This document shows, piece by piece, positions 31,751-40,030 of a DNA stretch of 64,000 bases. Position 1 is the first letter of the stretch. Every line of letters begins with the position of its first letter. Origin of the DNA: Rhodanobacter_A agri (GTDB taxonomy: Bacteria; Pseudomonadota; Gammaproteobacteria; Xanthomonadales; Rhodanobacteraceae); the NCBI RefSeq assembly GCF_044904705.1, contig NZ_JADIKL010000004.1, positions 186,001-250,000 on the forward strand, written 5' to 3'. A model generated the notes under the pieces. It searched no databases and was not told the DNA's origin. It was given only the letters and a program-made list of their open reading frames with translations. A program made the translations under genes and the position numbers.

Positions 31751-32677
31751 ATGGTTGGTCTGAATCTGCAGCGGAACCGAGCCTTGGACATTCGCGGAAG
31801 CATCTGCGCGCTGGTGACGCCGTTCGCGCCCGATGGCGCGCTCGACCTGCCGGCGTTCGCGCGCCTGCTCGACCACCAGCTCGCCGGCGGTACGCAGGCG
31901 CTGGTGGTGGCCGGCTCCACCGGCGAGGCGCACATGCTCGAACACGACGAGTTCGATCGCCTGCTCGCGTTCGCGGTGGAGCATGTGGCCGGCCGCGTGC
32001 CGGTGATTGCCGGTACCGGCGAGGCGGGCACCGCGAAAACCGTGGCGCTCACCCGACGTGCCAAGGCGTTGGGCGCCGACGCAGCCCTGGTGGTGACGCC
32101 GTACTACGTGCGCCCCACCCAGGAAGGCATGCGCCGGCATTACCTCGAAGTCGCCGAGCACGGCGGCCTGCCGGTGGTGCTCTACAACGTGCCCGGCCGC
32201 ACCGCCTGCGACCTGCTGCCGGAAACGGTGGCACAGCTCGCCGGCCACCCGGCCATCGTCGGCATCAAGGAAGCTTGCGCCGACGCCGGGCGCATCGCTG
32301 CGCTGGCGGAACTTGCGCGCCCGGATTTCGTCTATCTCTCCGGCGACGACGGCACGGCCGGGCAGGCCATGCTGGCGGGCGCGGCCGGTACCGTGTCGGT
32401 AGTGGCGAACCTGGTGCCCAGGGCGTTCCGCGCGCTGTGCGACGCGGCCACCGGGGGAGACAGGGTTGCCACTGCGCGTTGCGATGATGCGTTGGCACCC
32501 TTGGTGCTGGCGCTGAACTGCGCACCGAACCCGATCGCGGTGAAGGCCGGCCTGCCGGAACTGGGGCTGGGCTCGGCGCTGCCGCGGCTGCCGCTGGTGG
32601 AGCTCGCCGAGGGTCCGGACCGCGCCCGTTTGCGCGAGGCGCTGTCCAGTCTGGCATCCTTGGCACACGCTGCCTGA
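31751..32677 (+). CDS. dapA: 4-hydroxy-tetrahydrodipicolinate synthase DapA
   Basis: DapA condenses pyruvate with aspartate semialdehyde in lysine and diaminopimelate synthesis. The 308-residue product has the Schiff-base lysine K173 in IVGIKEACAD. The tyrosine and proline triad region is LYNVPGRT (Y145), and GSTGEA at residues 56-61 holds the Thr of the proton relay. The annotated ATG at 31751 is nine residues longer than a second possible start (TTG at LDIRGS); either fits. It is followed at 52 bp by a lipoprotein gene, as dapA is followed by nlpB/bamC in E. coli. Confidence 0.93.
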   Translation: MVGLNLQRNRALDIRGSICALVTPFAPDGALDLPAFARLLDHQLAGGTQALVVAGSTGEAHMLEHDEFDRLLAFAVEHVAGRVPVIAGTGEAGTAKTVALTRRAKALGADAALVVTPYYVRPTQEGMRRHYLEVAEHGGLPVVLYNVPGRTACDLLPETVAQLAGHPAIVGIKEACADAGRIAALAELARPDFVYLSGDDGTAGQAMLAGAAGTVSVVANLVPRAFRALCDAATGGDRVATARCDDALAPLVLALNCAPNPIAVKAGLPELGLGSALPRLPLVELAEGPDRARLREALSSLASLAHAA

Positions 32678-32729
32678 TTCGAGAGCCGCGTTGGCGGCCA
32701 TTAACGACCCATCCACGGAAATCCTTTGC

Positions 32730-33296
32730 ATGAAGAAATCCTCGCTCCTCGTGACCTTGCCGGCACTGGCCCTCGCGGGCTTGCTGCTTTCCGGTTGCGG
32801 CATGTTCCGATCCACGAAGGCGTGGGAAACGGCCAAGCAGGAATCCCCGCTGGAAATCCCGCCGGGCCTGGATACGCCGCCGGCGACCGCCGCGCTGGTG
32901 ATCCCGCCGCCGGGCTCGGAGCAGTCCCAGGCTGCGCCGGCCGCGCCCGACCAGATCTCGGACGCTTTCATCGTCTCGGACACCGTCGACAACACCTACC
33001 AGAAGGTGGGCACGTTGCTGGCCGCGGGTAGCGCTGGCCAGGTGGCCGGCCACGACGACGGCGCGCACAGCTACACCGTGAACGTGGTGGGCGGCGAAGT
33101 GCCGGCGAAGAAGCGCGGCTTCTTCGGACGCATGTTCCATCACGACAAGAACACGGCCACCTCCGACACCGCCACGCATGCGGTGCAGGTCACCGTGAAC
33201 CCCAGCGGCAGCACCGCCAGCGAAGTGCGCGCACAAGGCGCCGCCGGCGCGGTCGCCAAGCTGATGGATGCACTGAAGAAGGGCATGGGCAGCTGA
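32730..33296 (+). CDS. BamC/NlpB-like outer-membrane lipoprotein
   Basis: The 188-residue product begins with a lipoprotein signal (MKKSSLLVTLPALALAGLLLSGC, with the acylated cysteine at about residue 23). A proline-rich disordered stretch follows, LEIPPGLDTPPATAALVIPPP, similar to the unstructured N-terminal region of BamC that binds BamD. The rest (about 75-180) contains one globular region. In E. coli, bamC is next after dapA. The length is about half that of E. coli BamC, so one of its two domains seems missing; assignment to the Bam complex is by position and lipobox only. A terminator follows directly. Confidence 0.7.
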   Translation: MKKSSLLVTLPALALAGLLLSGCGMFRSTKAWETAKQESPLEIPPGLDTPPATAALVIPPPGSEQSQAAPAAPDQISDAFIVSDTVDNTYQKVGTLLAAGSAGQVAGHDDGAHSYTVNVVGGEVPAKKRGFFGRMFHHDKNTATSDTATHAVQVTVNPSGSTASEVRAQGAAGAVAKLMDALKKGMGS

Positions 33297-33315
33297 CCCG
33301 GCTTTCGCCTCGACC

Positions 33316-33350
33316 AACGAAAAGGCCGCCCGATGGGCGGCCTTTTCGTT
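33316..33350. terminator. Bidirectional terminator
   Basis: AACGAAAAGGCCGCCC and GGGCGGCCTTTTCGTT form a perfect 16-bp stem with a three-base loop. It has A-runs on one side and T-runs on the other, and serves the convergent lipoprotein gene (ends 33296) and fdxA (ends 33369). Confidence 0.9.
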
Positions 33351-33368
33351 GATGCGCTACGCCGGCTT

Positions 33369-33692
33369 TCAGCGTTGCAGCAACTTGAGCTTGTCCGGCT
33401 TGCCTTCCCAGTCCTTCGCGTCGGCAAGGCCGTCCTTGCGCTCGGTGATGACCGGCCAGGCCTTCGCCAGTTCGGCGTTCAGCGCCACGAAACCCTCCTG
33501 GCCGCCGGGCACGTCGTCCTCCGGATAGATCGCGTTGATCGGGCACTCCGGCTCGCACAGCGTGCAGTCGATGCACTCGTCCGGGTCGATCACCAGGAAG
33601 TTCGGGCCTTCGTGGAAGGCATCGACCGGGCAGACTTCCACGCAGTCGGTGTACTTGCACTTGATGCAGTTGTCGGTGACGACAAAGGTCAT
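33369..33692 (-). CDS. fdxA: Ferredoxin FdxA (3Fe-4S/4Fe-4S)
   Basis: This is a small electron carrier. The 107-residue product has the two-cluster pattern: CIKCKYTDCVEVCPVD (residues 9-24) and CIDCTLCEPECP (residues 40-51). The shortened first site, missing one cysteine of the C-x2-C-x2-C pattern, is typical of a 3Fe-4S cluster. The remaining tail (about residues 55-107) is the longer form found in seven-iron ferredoxins of proteobacteria. It is monocistronic, ending in the bidirectional terminator. The partner enzymes are not evident nearby. Confidence 0.93.
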   Translation of the reverse strand: MTFVVTDNCIKCKYTDCVEVCPVDAFHEGPNFLVIDPDECIDCTLCEPECPINAIYPEDDVPGGQEGFVALNAELAKAWPVITERKDGLADAKDWEGKPDKLKLLQR

Positions 33693-33860
33693 GGGGGTGG
33701 GGCTCTTGCGATGGATGCCGGCAAGTATGACCGCATTGCGCGCGGCGTGAAAAGTCGCTGCTTGCCGTGTCGGCGGCTCATCCGGGCGCGAATCACCGCG
33801 TCTATCGCGCAGGTGGAAGGCGCGCGGCCAGGGGCGGTTGCCGGGGTGTCGCCCAAAAAC

Positions 33861-33893
33861 AAAACGGCACGACCGCTGGGTCGTGCCGGCTGT
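33861..33893 (-). terminator. Terminator downstream of tRNA-Glu
   Basis: CGGCACGACC and GGTCGTGCCG (33865-33888) form a ten-base stem with a GCTG loop. On the minus strand the stem is followed by TTTTGTTTTTG (read as AAAAACAAAA on the plus strand), a strong T-run. It therefore ends minus-strand transcription coming from the tRNA gene at 34006-34081; a repeat copy lies between the two. Confidence 0.8.
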
Positions 33894-33900
33894 TTCTGAA

Positions 33901-33999
33901 GAGTGCGGCCATGGATGGCCGCGGGTGGCGCTCGGGCAGGGCGGGTGTTTGAAGCTTGCCGCATTGCCGCGCCGGGCTGCGATTCTGGACGAATCGCAC
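33901..33999 (+). repeat. 107-bp-type repeat copy next to tRNA-Glu
   Basis: It starts GAGTGCGGCCATGGATGGCC, has the GCGGGTGGCGCT block and GAAGCTTGC of the 6881 repeat, and ends with TGCGATTCTGGACGAATCGCAC. It is about 8 bases shorter than the 107-bp units, with most differences in its middle. It lies 7 bp downstream of the tRNA 3-prime end. The 313-bp gap from fdxA to the tRNA also holds the tRNA terminator and nothing else recognised. Confidence 0.8.
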
Positions 34000-34005
34000 A
34001 AATAA

Positions 34006-34081
34006 TGGCGCTCCCAACGAGGTTCGAACTCGTGTTCCCGCCTTGAGAGGGCGGTGTCCTAGGCCACTAGACGATGGGAGC
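34006..34081 (-). tRNA. tRNA-Glu (anticodon CTC)
   Basis: The minus strand folds into a full cloverleaf of 76 bases: acceptor stem GCTCCCA/TGGGAGC with discriminator G and encoded CCA. The D arm is TCTAGTGGCCTAGGA, and the anticodon stem CCGCC/GGCGG carries loop CTCTCAA (anticodon CTC, reading GAG). The T arm is ACGAGTTCGAACCTCGT. It reads glutamate codons, which suits the GC-rich code, though a TTC tRNA is normally also present elsewhere. Confidence 0.95.
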
Positions 34082-34184
34082 GGATTGTCGCGAAGCGCGC
34101 TAGTATAGCGGAATTGTTTCGTCCGGCAATGCCTGCGGGTGACGTCGTGCATGATCCGCGGCCCTCGACCGCCGCGCCGTCGTC

Positions 34185-35585
34185 ATGAGCCGCGGACCGT
34201 GCCGGGCGCGGTACTCCAAGGATTCCACTCGCTTGAATTCCGAAACCAGGAACGACGCCAGGCCCGCGCTGCGCATCATCCCGCGCGAGCAGCACACGAT
34301 TTCCCGCAAGAACATCAGCAAGGCCGCGCTGCGCGTGCTGTACCGCCTCAACGAGGCCGGTTACGACGCGTTCCTGGTCGGCGGCGCCGTGCGCGACCTG
34401 CTGCTGGGCGGTCGGCCCAAGGATTTCGACGTGGCCACCAACGCCACGCCGGACGAGGTCAAGAAGCTGTTCCGCAACTGCCGGCTGATCGGTCGCCGCT
34501 TCCGGCTGGCGCATGTCGTGTTCGGGCCAGAGATCATCGAGGTGGCCACCTTCCGCGGCACCGGCGAGGAAGAGGGCGCGGAGGGCGAGCGCCACATCGT
34601 CGATGGCCGCATCGTGCGCGACAACGTCTGGGGCACAATCGAAGAGGACGCGCTGCGCCGCGACTTCCGCGTCAACGCGATGTACTACGACATCAGCGAT
34701 TTCTCGGTGCGCGACTACGTGGGCGGCATGCAGGACCTGCAGGACCGCGTGCTGCGCCTGATCGGCGAGCCGGTCACACGCTACCGCGAGGACCCGGTGC
34801 GCATGCTGCGCGCGGCACGGCTGGCGGCCAAGCTCGGCTTCAGCATCGATACGGCCGCTACCGCGCCGTTCGAGGAGCTGGGGCCGCTGCTGGCCGAGGC
34901 GGCACCAGCGCGGTTGTTCGACGAATCGCTGAAGATGTTCCTCTCCGGGCACGGGCTGAAGAGCTTCCGCATGCTCGAGCAATGCGGCCTGCTGAAGTTC
35001 TTGTTCCCGGCCACCGCCCGTGCGCTCAAGCGCGGCGACGAGGCGCTGCGCGCGCTGGTCGAACAAGGGCTGGCGAACACCGACGCGCGCGTGGCCGAGG
35101 GCAAGTCGGTGACGCCGGCCTTCCTGTTCGCCGTGCTGCTGTGGGGCGAGGTGCGCGATGTGGCTCAGCAGCAGATCGCCCGCGGCAAGGACGGCAATGA
35201 GGCCTGGGCGCGCGCCGCGCTGCAGGTGGTGGGCGAGCAGTGCCAGCGCGTGGCGATCCCACGCCGCTTCACCTTCACCATGGAGGAGATCTGGTCGCTG
35301 CAGCCGCGCTTCGAGCAGGTGCAGCGCAAGAAGGTGTTGCGCTTGCTGGCGCATCCGCGATTCCGTGCCGCGTTCGATTTCCTGCTGCTGCGCGCACACG
35401 AGTCGCCGGCGATCCGCGAGCTGGGCTTGTGGTGGGACCATGCACAGCAACTGCCGCATGACACGCTGGCGGCGGCATTGCCGGTGCACGAGAGCGGCGG
35501 CAACGACCACGAAGCATCCGCACCGGCCAGCGCCGCGCGCAAGCGGCGCCGGCGCAAGCCTGCGACCAAGTCGAAACCGGCGTGA
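34185..35585 (+). CDS. pcnB: Poly(A) polymerase I
   Basis: PcnB adds poly(A) tails to RNA and so marks it for decay. The product is up to 466 residues. The nucleotidyltransferase core is YDAFLVGGAVRDLLLGGRPKDFDVAT (about residues 60-85), followed by RRDFRVNAMYYD and VRMLRAARLAAKLGF, both diagnostic. The tail (about 435-466) is Lys/Arg-rich (KRRRRKPATKSKPA), as in proteins that bind RNA. The exact start is unclear: ATG at 34185 or TTG at 34233. It is the first gene of pcnB-folK-panB-panC-panD, with folK overlapping its stop. Confidence 0.93.
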   Translation: MSRGPCRARYSKDSTRLNSETRNDARPALRIIPREQHTISRKNISKAALRVLYRLNEAGYDAFLVGGAVRDLLLGGRPKDFDVATNATPDEVKKLFRNCRLIGRRFRLAHVVFGPEIIEVATFRGTGEEEGAEGERHIVDGRIVRDNVWGTIEEDALRRDFRVNAMYYDISDFSVRDYVGGMQDLQDRVLRLIGEPVTRYREDPVRMLRAARLAAKLGFSIDTAATAPFEELGPLLAEAAPARLFDESLKMFLSGHGLKSFRMLEQCGLLKFLFPATARALKRGDEALRALVEQGLANTDARVAEGKSVTPAFLFAVLLWGEVRDVAQQQIARGKDGNEAWARAALQVVGEQCQRVAIPRRFTFTMEEIWSLQPRFEQVQRKKVLRLLAHPRFRAAFDFLLLRAHESPAIRELGLWWDHAQQLPHDTLAAALPVHESGGNDHEASAPASAARKRRRRKPATKSKPA

Positions 35586-36079
35586 CCGCGGCCTACATCG
35601 CGTTGGGCGGCAACCTGGGCGATCCGCGGCATCAGTTGCTGGATGCCATGGACGCTCTGGGACGGCTGCCTGCCACGCGGCTGCTGCGTCGCTCCCGCTT
35701 ATACCGGACCCCGCCCTGGGGCGTGCTGGAGCAACCTCCGTTCCTCAACGCTGCCGCGCTGCTGGAGACCGGCCTCGGGCCGCACGACCTGCTGGATGCG
35801 CTGCTGGCGATCGAACAGCGCGCCGGACGCGTACGCGCCGAGCGCAACGGCCCGCGCACGTTGGACCTGGACATCCTGCACATGGAGGGCGTACGGATCG
35901 ACGACGCCCGGCTCACCCTGCCGCACCCGCGCATCGCCGAACGCGCTTTCGTGCTGTTGCCGCTGGCCGACCTGGCACCGGATCTGCTGCTGCCGGGACA
36001 GGGCCGTGTGGCCGAATTGTTGGCTGCGGCGGATACCCAGGGTTGCGAGTGCCTGATCGAAGGCCGGCTGGCCGAATGA
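35582..36079 (+). CDS. folK: 6-hydroxymethyl-7,8-dihydropterin pyrophosphokinase FolK
   Basis: FolK transfers pyrophosphate to hydroxymethyl-dihydropterin in folate synthesis. The 165-residue product has the HPPK pattern: YIALGGNLGDPRHQL at residues 5-19, SRLYRTPPWG near 38 and FLNAAALLET near 54. The metal-binding RTLDLDILHM is near 91 and LTLPHPRIAERAFVLLPLADLAP near 111. The GTG start overlaps the pcnB stop by four bases. Length is standard. Confidence 0.95.
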   Translation: MTAAYIALGGNLGDPRHQLLDAMDALGRLPATRLLRRSRLYRTPPWGVLEQPPFLNAAALLETGLGPHDLLDALLAIEQRAGRVRAERNGPRTLDLDILHMEGVRIDDARLTLPHPRIAERAFVLLPLADLAPDLLLPGQGRVAELLAAADTQGCECLIEGRLAE

Positions 36080-36126
36080 TGCGGTGCAGCGGATAATCGG
36101 CCGCTCCCACCCTGCGAGACGACATC

Positions 36127-36957
36127 GTGTACGTGGATCCCGCCAAGACAACCGCCCGCAAACCGGTCACCGTGCCGGGCCTGCACGCGATGAAGGCCGA
36201 AGGCCGCCGCATCACGGTGCTTACCGCCTACGACTATAGCCTTGCCGCGCAACTGGAGCTGGCCGGCATCGACGTGGCCCTGGTCGGCGATTCGCTGGGC
36301 ATGGTGGTCCAGGGTCACAAGAGCACCTTGCCGGTGACACTGGATCACATGGTCTACCACACGCAGGCGGTGGCGCGCGGTCTGTCGGCCACGCTGCTGG
36401 TCGCGGACCTGCCGTTCATGGCCGATCGCGACCTGCCGCACGTGCTGCAAGCCGGCGCGCGGCTGGTGGGCGAAGCGGGGGCGGCGATGGTGAAGATCGA
36501 GGGCGCCGCGCCGCACATCCTCGACGCGATTTCCGCGCTGGTGGCGCGGGCGATCCCGGTCTGCGCACACCTCGGCCTCACTCCGCAGTCGGTGCACAAG
36601 TTCGGCGGCTTCCGCATCCAGGGACGCGAGCAGGAAACGGCCGACCGCATCTTTGCAGAGGCGCAGGCCGTGCAGGCGGCGGGCGCGGACCTGCTGGTGC
36701 TGGAAGGCGTGCCCACCGCGCTGGGCGAGCGGGTGACCAAGGCATTGGATATCCCGGTGATCGGCATCGGCGCGGGTCCGCATTGCGACGGCCAGGTGCT
36801 GGTGATCCACGACATGCTGGGCATCACGCCCGGCAAGCGACCCAAGTTCAGCAAGGATTTCCTCGCTGGCCGCGATTCTGTGGCAGCGGCGATCGCCGCC
36901 TATGCGGCGGACGTGCGCAGCGGGGCGTTTCCTGCGCCCGAACATTGCTTCAACTGA
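36127..36957 (+). CDS. panB: 3-methyl-2-oxobutanoate hydroxymethyltransferase PanB
   Basis: PanB adds a hydroxymethyl group from methylene-tetrahydrofolate to ketoisovalerate, the first step to pantothenate. The 276-residue product shows ITVLTAYDYSLAAQLELAGID (metal and substrate site), LVGDSLGMVVQGH near residue 55, DLPFMA near 97 and VIGIGAGPHCDGQVLV near 213. The GTG at 36127 is used because it gives the normal length and leaves 47 bp after folK. panC starts 18 bp after its stop, and panD about 100 bp later. Confidence 0.95.
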   Translation: MYVDPAKTTARKPVTVPGLHAMKAEGRRITVLTAYDYSLAAQLELAGIDVALVGDSLGMVVQGHKSTLPVTLDHMVYHTQAVARGLSATLLVADLPFMADRDLPHVLQAGARLVGEAGAAMVKIEGAAPHILDAISALVARAIPVCAHLGLTPQSVHKFGGFRIQGREQETADRIFAEAQAVQAAGADLLVLEGVPTALGERVTKALDIPVIGIGAGPHCDGQVLVIHDMLGITPGKRPKFSKDFLAGRDSVAAAIAAYAADVRSGAFPAPEHCFN

Positions 36958-36974
36958 CCGACGGCGGTTTCCGA

Positions 36975-37823
36975 ATGCAGACTGTGCAAGACCTTCCGGC
37001 CCTGCGCGCCGCGATCCGCAGCTGGCGGACCCAGGGCCAGACCGTGGGGCTGGTGCCGACCATGGGCAACCTGCACGCGGGGCACTACTCGCTGCTGAAG
37101 CTGGCGCGCGCGCGCGCCGATCGCGTGGTGGCCAGCGTGTTCGTCAATCCCACCCAGTTCGGCCCGAACGAGGATTTCGAGCGCTACCCGCGCACGCTGG
37201 CGCAGGACCAGGCCGGCCTGGCCGAGAGTGAATGCGACCTGCTGTTCGCACCCGAGGTGGCGACGATGTACCCGTTCGGCGCCGAGCATGGCGTCAGCAT
37301 CCACGTGCCCGGCATTACCGACACGCTGGAGGGCGCGCACCGCCCCGGCCATTTCGATGGCGTGGCCACCGTGGTGTGCAAGCTGTTCAACCAGGTGCAG
37401 CCGGACATTGCCGTGTTCGGGCAGAAGGATTTCCAGCAGCTCAAGGTGATCGAGCGCATGGTGCGCGACCTGGCGCTGCCGCTGAAGGTGGTGAGCGCGC
37501 CTACCCAGCGCGCCGACGACGGCCTGGCACTCAGCTCGCGCAACCAGTACCTGTCGGCGGAGGAGCGCGCGCTGGCGCCGCAGATCCACGCCACGCTGAC
37601 GCAGATGCGCGAGCTGGTCGTCGACAAGGGCCATGCGTGGCGCATCGTCGAGGAAGTCGCGCAGTCGAAGCTGGAGCGCGCCGGCTTCGTTCCCGATTAC
37701 GTGGCGATCCGCCGTGCCGAGGACCTGACCGAGCCCGAGGCCGGCGAGCGCACGGGGCTGGTGGCGCTGGTCGCGGCGCGGCTGGGCGCGACGCGGCTGA
37801 TCGACAACTTGCAGTTCGACTGA
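36975..37823 (+). CDS. panC: Pantothenate synthetase PanC
   Basis: PanC joins pantoate and beta-alanine using ATP. The 282-residue product has the nucleotide motif VPTMGNLHAGHYSLL (residues 25-39), VNPTQFGPNEDFERYPR near 56, the ATP and substrate segment FGQKDFQQLKVIERMV near 152 and LALSSRNQYLS near 182. The ATG at 36975 gives the usual length; a longer frame is an extension into panB. With panB upstream and panD downstream it completes the pathway to pantothenate. Confidence 0.95.
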   Translation: MQTVQDLPALRAAIRSWRTQGQTVGLVPTMGNLHAGHYSLLKLARARADRVVASVFVNPTQFGPNEDFERYPRTLAQDQAGLAESECDLLFAPEVATMYPFGAEHGVSIHVPGITDTLEGAHRPGHFDGVATVVCKLFNQVQPDIAVFGQKDFQQLKVIERMVRDLALPLKVVSAPTQRADDGLALSSRNQYLSAEERALAPQIHATLTQMRELVVDKGHAWRIVEEVAQSKLERAGFVPDYVAIRRAEDLTEPEAGERTGLVALVAARLGATRLIDNLQFD

Positions 37824-37923
37824 ACGGCCCACATTTTCGAGCTGAACGGCCGATGTTGCGGTGCAATGTCGGCAGTTCGATAATGCGCAGCCAGGCGGGC
37901 CGTTCCCGCAGGAAATCGAAGTC

Positions 37924-38310
37924 ATGCACCTGAACATGTTCAAGGCGAAGATCCACCGCGCCACCGTCAGCCACGCCGAGCTGCACTACGAGGGTTCGAT
38001 CGCGATCGACGGCAACCTGCTGGATGCCGCTGGCATCCGCGAGTACGAGCAGATCCATGCCTGGGACATCGACAACGGCCAGCGCTTCGTCACCTACGCG
38101 CTGCGTGCCGAAGAAGGCTCGGGCATCATCTCGGTTAACGGCAGCGCCGCGCGCAGCGTGCAGGTGGGCGATCTCATCATCATCGCCGCGTTCGCCCAGA
38201 TCGACGAGAAGGAGCTGGAGCAGTTCCAGCCCACCTGCGTCTACGTGGACGCGAACAACCGCATCACCCACACCAACCGCTCGATCCCGAAGCAGATGGC
38301 GGCGGCCTGA
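37924..38310 (+). CDS. panD: Aspartate 1-decarboxylase PanD
   Basis: PanD makes beta-alanine from aspartate with a pyruvoyl group formed by self-cleavage. The 128-residue proenzyme has the cleavage site G24-S25 in LHYEGSIAID; S25 becomes the pyruvoyl group. Other family motifs are YEQIHAWDIDNGQRF and EEGSGIISVNGSAAR. It lies 100 bp after panC, the last gene of the pantothenate run, and a REP pair follows at once. Confidence 0.95.
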   Translation: MHLNMFKAKIHRATVSHAELHYEGSIAIDGNLLDAAGIREYEQIHAWDIDNGQRFVTYALRAEEGSGIISVNGSAARSVQVGDLIIIAAFAQIDEKELEQFQPTCVYVDANNRITHTNRSIPKQMAAA

Positions 38311-38319
38311 GCTTGCCGA

Positions 38320-38399
38320 TGTAGGAGCGCACCCTGTGCGCGAATGCTCTGACGCTTGATCGAAGCCAAGAGTCATCGCGCACAGGGTGCGTTCCTACA
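38320..38399. repeat. Inverted REP pair (REPIN/BIME-like)
   Basis: Two 23-base arms (38321-38343 and 38376-38398) are inverted copies with one mismatch. The left arm begins GTAGGAGCGCACCCTGTGCG and the right is its reverse complement except for one base. Each contains the inner palindrome CGCACCCTGTGCG. The spacer is 32 bp. It fills almost the whole 97-bp gap between panD and metQ, which are convergent. It looks like the intergenic GTAGGAGCG repeats known from Pseudomonas and Xanthomonas. No RAYT transposase gene is in the window. Confidence 0.85.
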
Positions 38400-38407
38400 G
38401 TGAATCA

Positions 38408-39205
38408 TCAGAACGCCGGTAGCACCGCGCCCTGGTACTTCTGCTCGATGAACGCCTTGATCTCCGGACTGGTCAGCGCCTTCGCCAGCTTCTGCACGCG
38501 CGGGTCGTTCTGGTTGTCGGAACGGCCCACCAGGTAGTTCACGTAAGGCGAGTCCTTGTCTTCGATCAACAAGGCATCCTTGGTCGGATTGAGCCCGGCC
38601 GCCAGCGCGTAGTTGGTGTTGATCAGGGCCAGATCCACTTCATCCAGCGTGCGCGGCAGCATCGCCGCCTCCAGTTCCTTGAACTTCAGCTGCTTCGGGT
38701 TCGCCGTGACGTCTTTCGGCGTGGCCAGCGCGTTGCCGGGATCCTTCAGCGTGATCAGGCCGTGCTTGGCGAGCAGCAGCAGGGCGCGGCCCTCGTTGCT
38801 GGGGTCGTTCGGCAGCGTCACGGTGGCGCCGTCAGGCAGCTGGTCGATGCTCTTGATCTTGCGCGAGTAGGCGCCGAACGGCTCGATATGCACTCCGGCG
38901 ACCGGCACAAGATGGGTGCCGTGCTCGTGGTTGAATGCATCCAGGTAGGGCTTGGTCTGGAAGTAGTTGAGGTCGATGGTCTTCTCGACCACCTGGGTGT
39001 TCGGCTGTACATAGTCGGCGAACACCTTGATCTTCAGGTCGACGCCTTCCTTCGCGAGGATAGGCTGCACCTGCTTGAGGATTTCCGCATGCGGCACCGC
39101 GGTGGCGGCCACGGTGAGCGTGTTCGCGTCCTCCTTGGGTGCCGAGCAGGCCGCGAGCAGCAAAGCAAGGGCTGCGGCGCTGGCAGCGCGCAACATCCGC
39201 GTCAT
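38408..39205 (-). CDS. metQ: Methionine ABC transporter substrate-binding lipoprotein MetQ
   Basis: MetQ binds methionine (D or L) at the membrane surface and feeds the MetNI importer. The 265-residue product starts with a lipoprotein signal ending LLLAAC (acylated C20). The NlpA-family core has LTVAATAVPHAEILKQV, KIKVFADYVQPN, LNYFQTKPYLDAF and DLALINTNYALAAGL, with the late VNYLVGRSDNQ. The start at 39205 places the signal correctly. It follows metI after a 138-bp gap, larger than usual, which may hold a processing or regulatory site. Confidence 0.95.
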   Translation of the reverse strand: MTRMLRAASAAALALLLAACSAPKEDANTLTVAATAVPHAEILKQVQPILAKEGVDLKIKVFADYVQPNTQVVEKTIDLNYFQTKPYLDAFNHEHGTHLVPVAGVHIEPFGAYSRKIKSIDQLPDGATVTLPNDPSNEGRALLLLAKHGLITLKDPGNALATPKDVTANPKQLKFKELEAAMLPRTLDEVDLALINTNYALAAGLNPTKDALLIEDKDSPYVNYLVGRSDNQNDPRVQKLAKALTSPEIKAFIEQKYQGAVLPAF

Positions 39206-39343
39206 GACGGCTTGCGGGCGAAGCCGGCGAGCAGCAGAAGGGACAAGGTGGCGGAGATGGCACCGAGCAGCAGCATGGATCATGGCGGTTTCCGGGGGGA
39301 GTTCCAGACTAGACGTCCATTCGTTGGCGGGGAAATAACCAGA

Positions 39344-40030
39344 TCAGTATCGCTTATAACGCGCCACGATGCGGTCGCCGAACATCTGCAGCAGTTGCAC
39401 CAGCACCACCAGCAACACCACGGTGACCAACATGTAGTCGGACTTGTAGCTCAGGTAACCGTAGCGGTAGGCGAGGTCGCCGAGGCCGCCGGAACCGATC
39501 GCGCCGCCCATGGCGGTGTAACCCACCAGCGCGATCGCGGTGACGGTGATGCCGGCGGCGATGCCGGCGCGCGCTTCGGGCAGCAGCACGTGGCGCACGA
39601 TCTGCCAGGTGCTGGCGCCCATCGCCTGTGCCGCCTCGATCACGCCCTTCTGTACCTCGCGCAGCGCGGTTTCCACCAGCCGCGCGAAGAACGGTGCGGC
39701 GCCGATCACCAGCGGCGGGATCGCGCCGCGCACGCCGAGCTTGGTGCCCACCAGCGCGTAGGTCACCGGCATCAGCACGATCATCAGGATGATGAAGGGC
39801 ACCGAACGCAGCACGTTCACCACCAGCGAGGTGACTCCGTACAGCTTAGGCATCGCGCGCAGCTGGTCTTGGCCGGTGAGGTAGAGCAGCACGCCCAGGG
39901 GCAGGCCGATCAGCACGGTGAGTGCCAGCGAGCCGCCCAGCATCAGTAAGGTGTCGACGCAGGCGCGGGCCAGCTCGCCCCAGTCGTCGATGTTGGGAAA
40001 CAGCGTCTGCAGCAGCGGCGCGGTACTCAT
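39344..40030 (-). CDS. metI: Methionine ABC transporter permease MetI
   Basis: This is the membrane subunit of the MetNIQ methionine importer. The 228-residue product has five or six membrane segments and the EAA loop for ATPase contact, VIEAAQAMGASTWQIVRHVLLPEARAGI (residues about 130-157). The opening DDWGELARACVDTLLMLGGSL is also typical. Its start overlaps the metN stop by four bases (ATGA). Confidence 0.95.
   Translation of the reverse strand: MSTAPLLQTLFPNIDDWGELARACVDTLLMLGGSLALTVLIGLPLGVLLYLTGQDQLRAMPKLYGVTSLVVNVLRSVPFIILMIVLMPVTYALVGTKLGVRGAIPPLVIGAAPFFARLVETALREVQKGVIEAAQAMGASTWQIVRHVLLPEARAGIAAGITVTAIALVGYTAMGGAIGSGGLGDLAYRYGYLSYKSDYMLVTVVLLVVLVQLLQMFGDRIVARYKRY

Noticed and set aside
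33901..34081. tRNA-Glu as an attachment site with an inserted island
   Set aside because: A repeat copy and a terminator lie beside the tRNA, but there is no integrase and no duplicated tRNA end.
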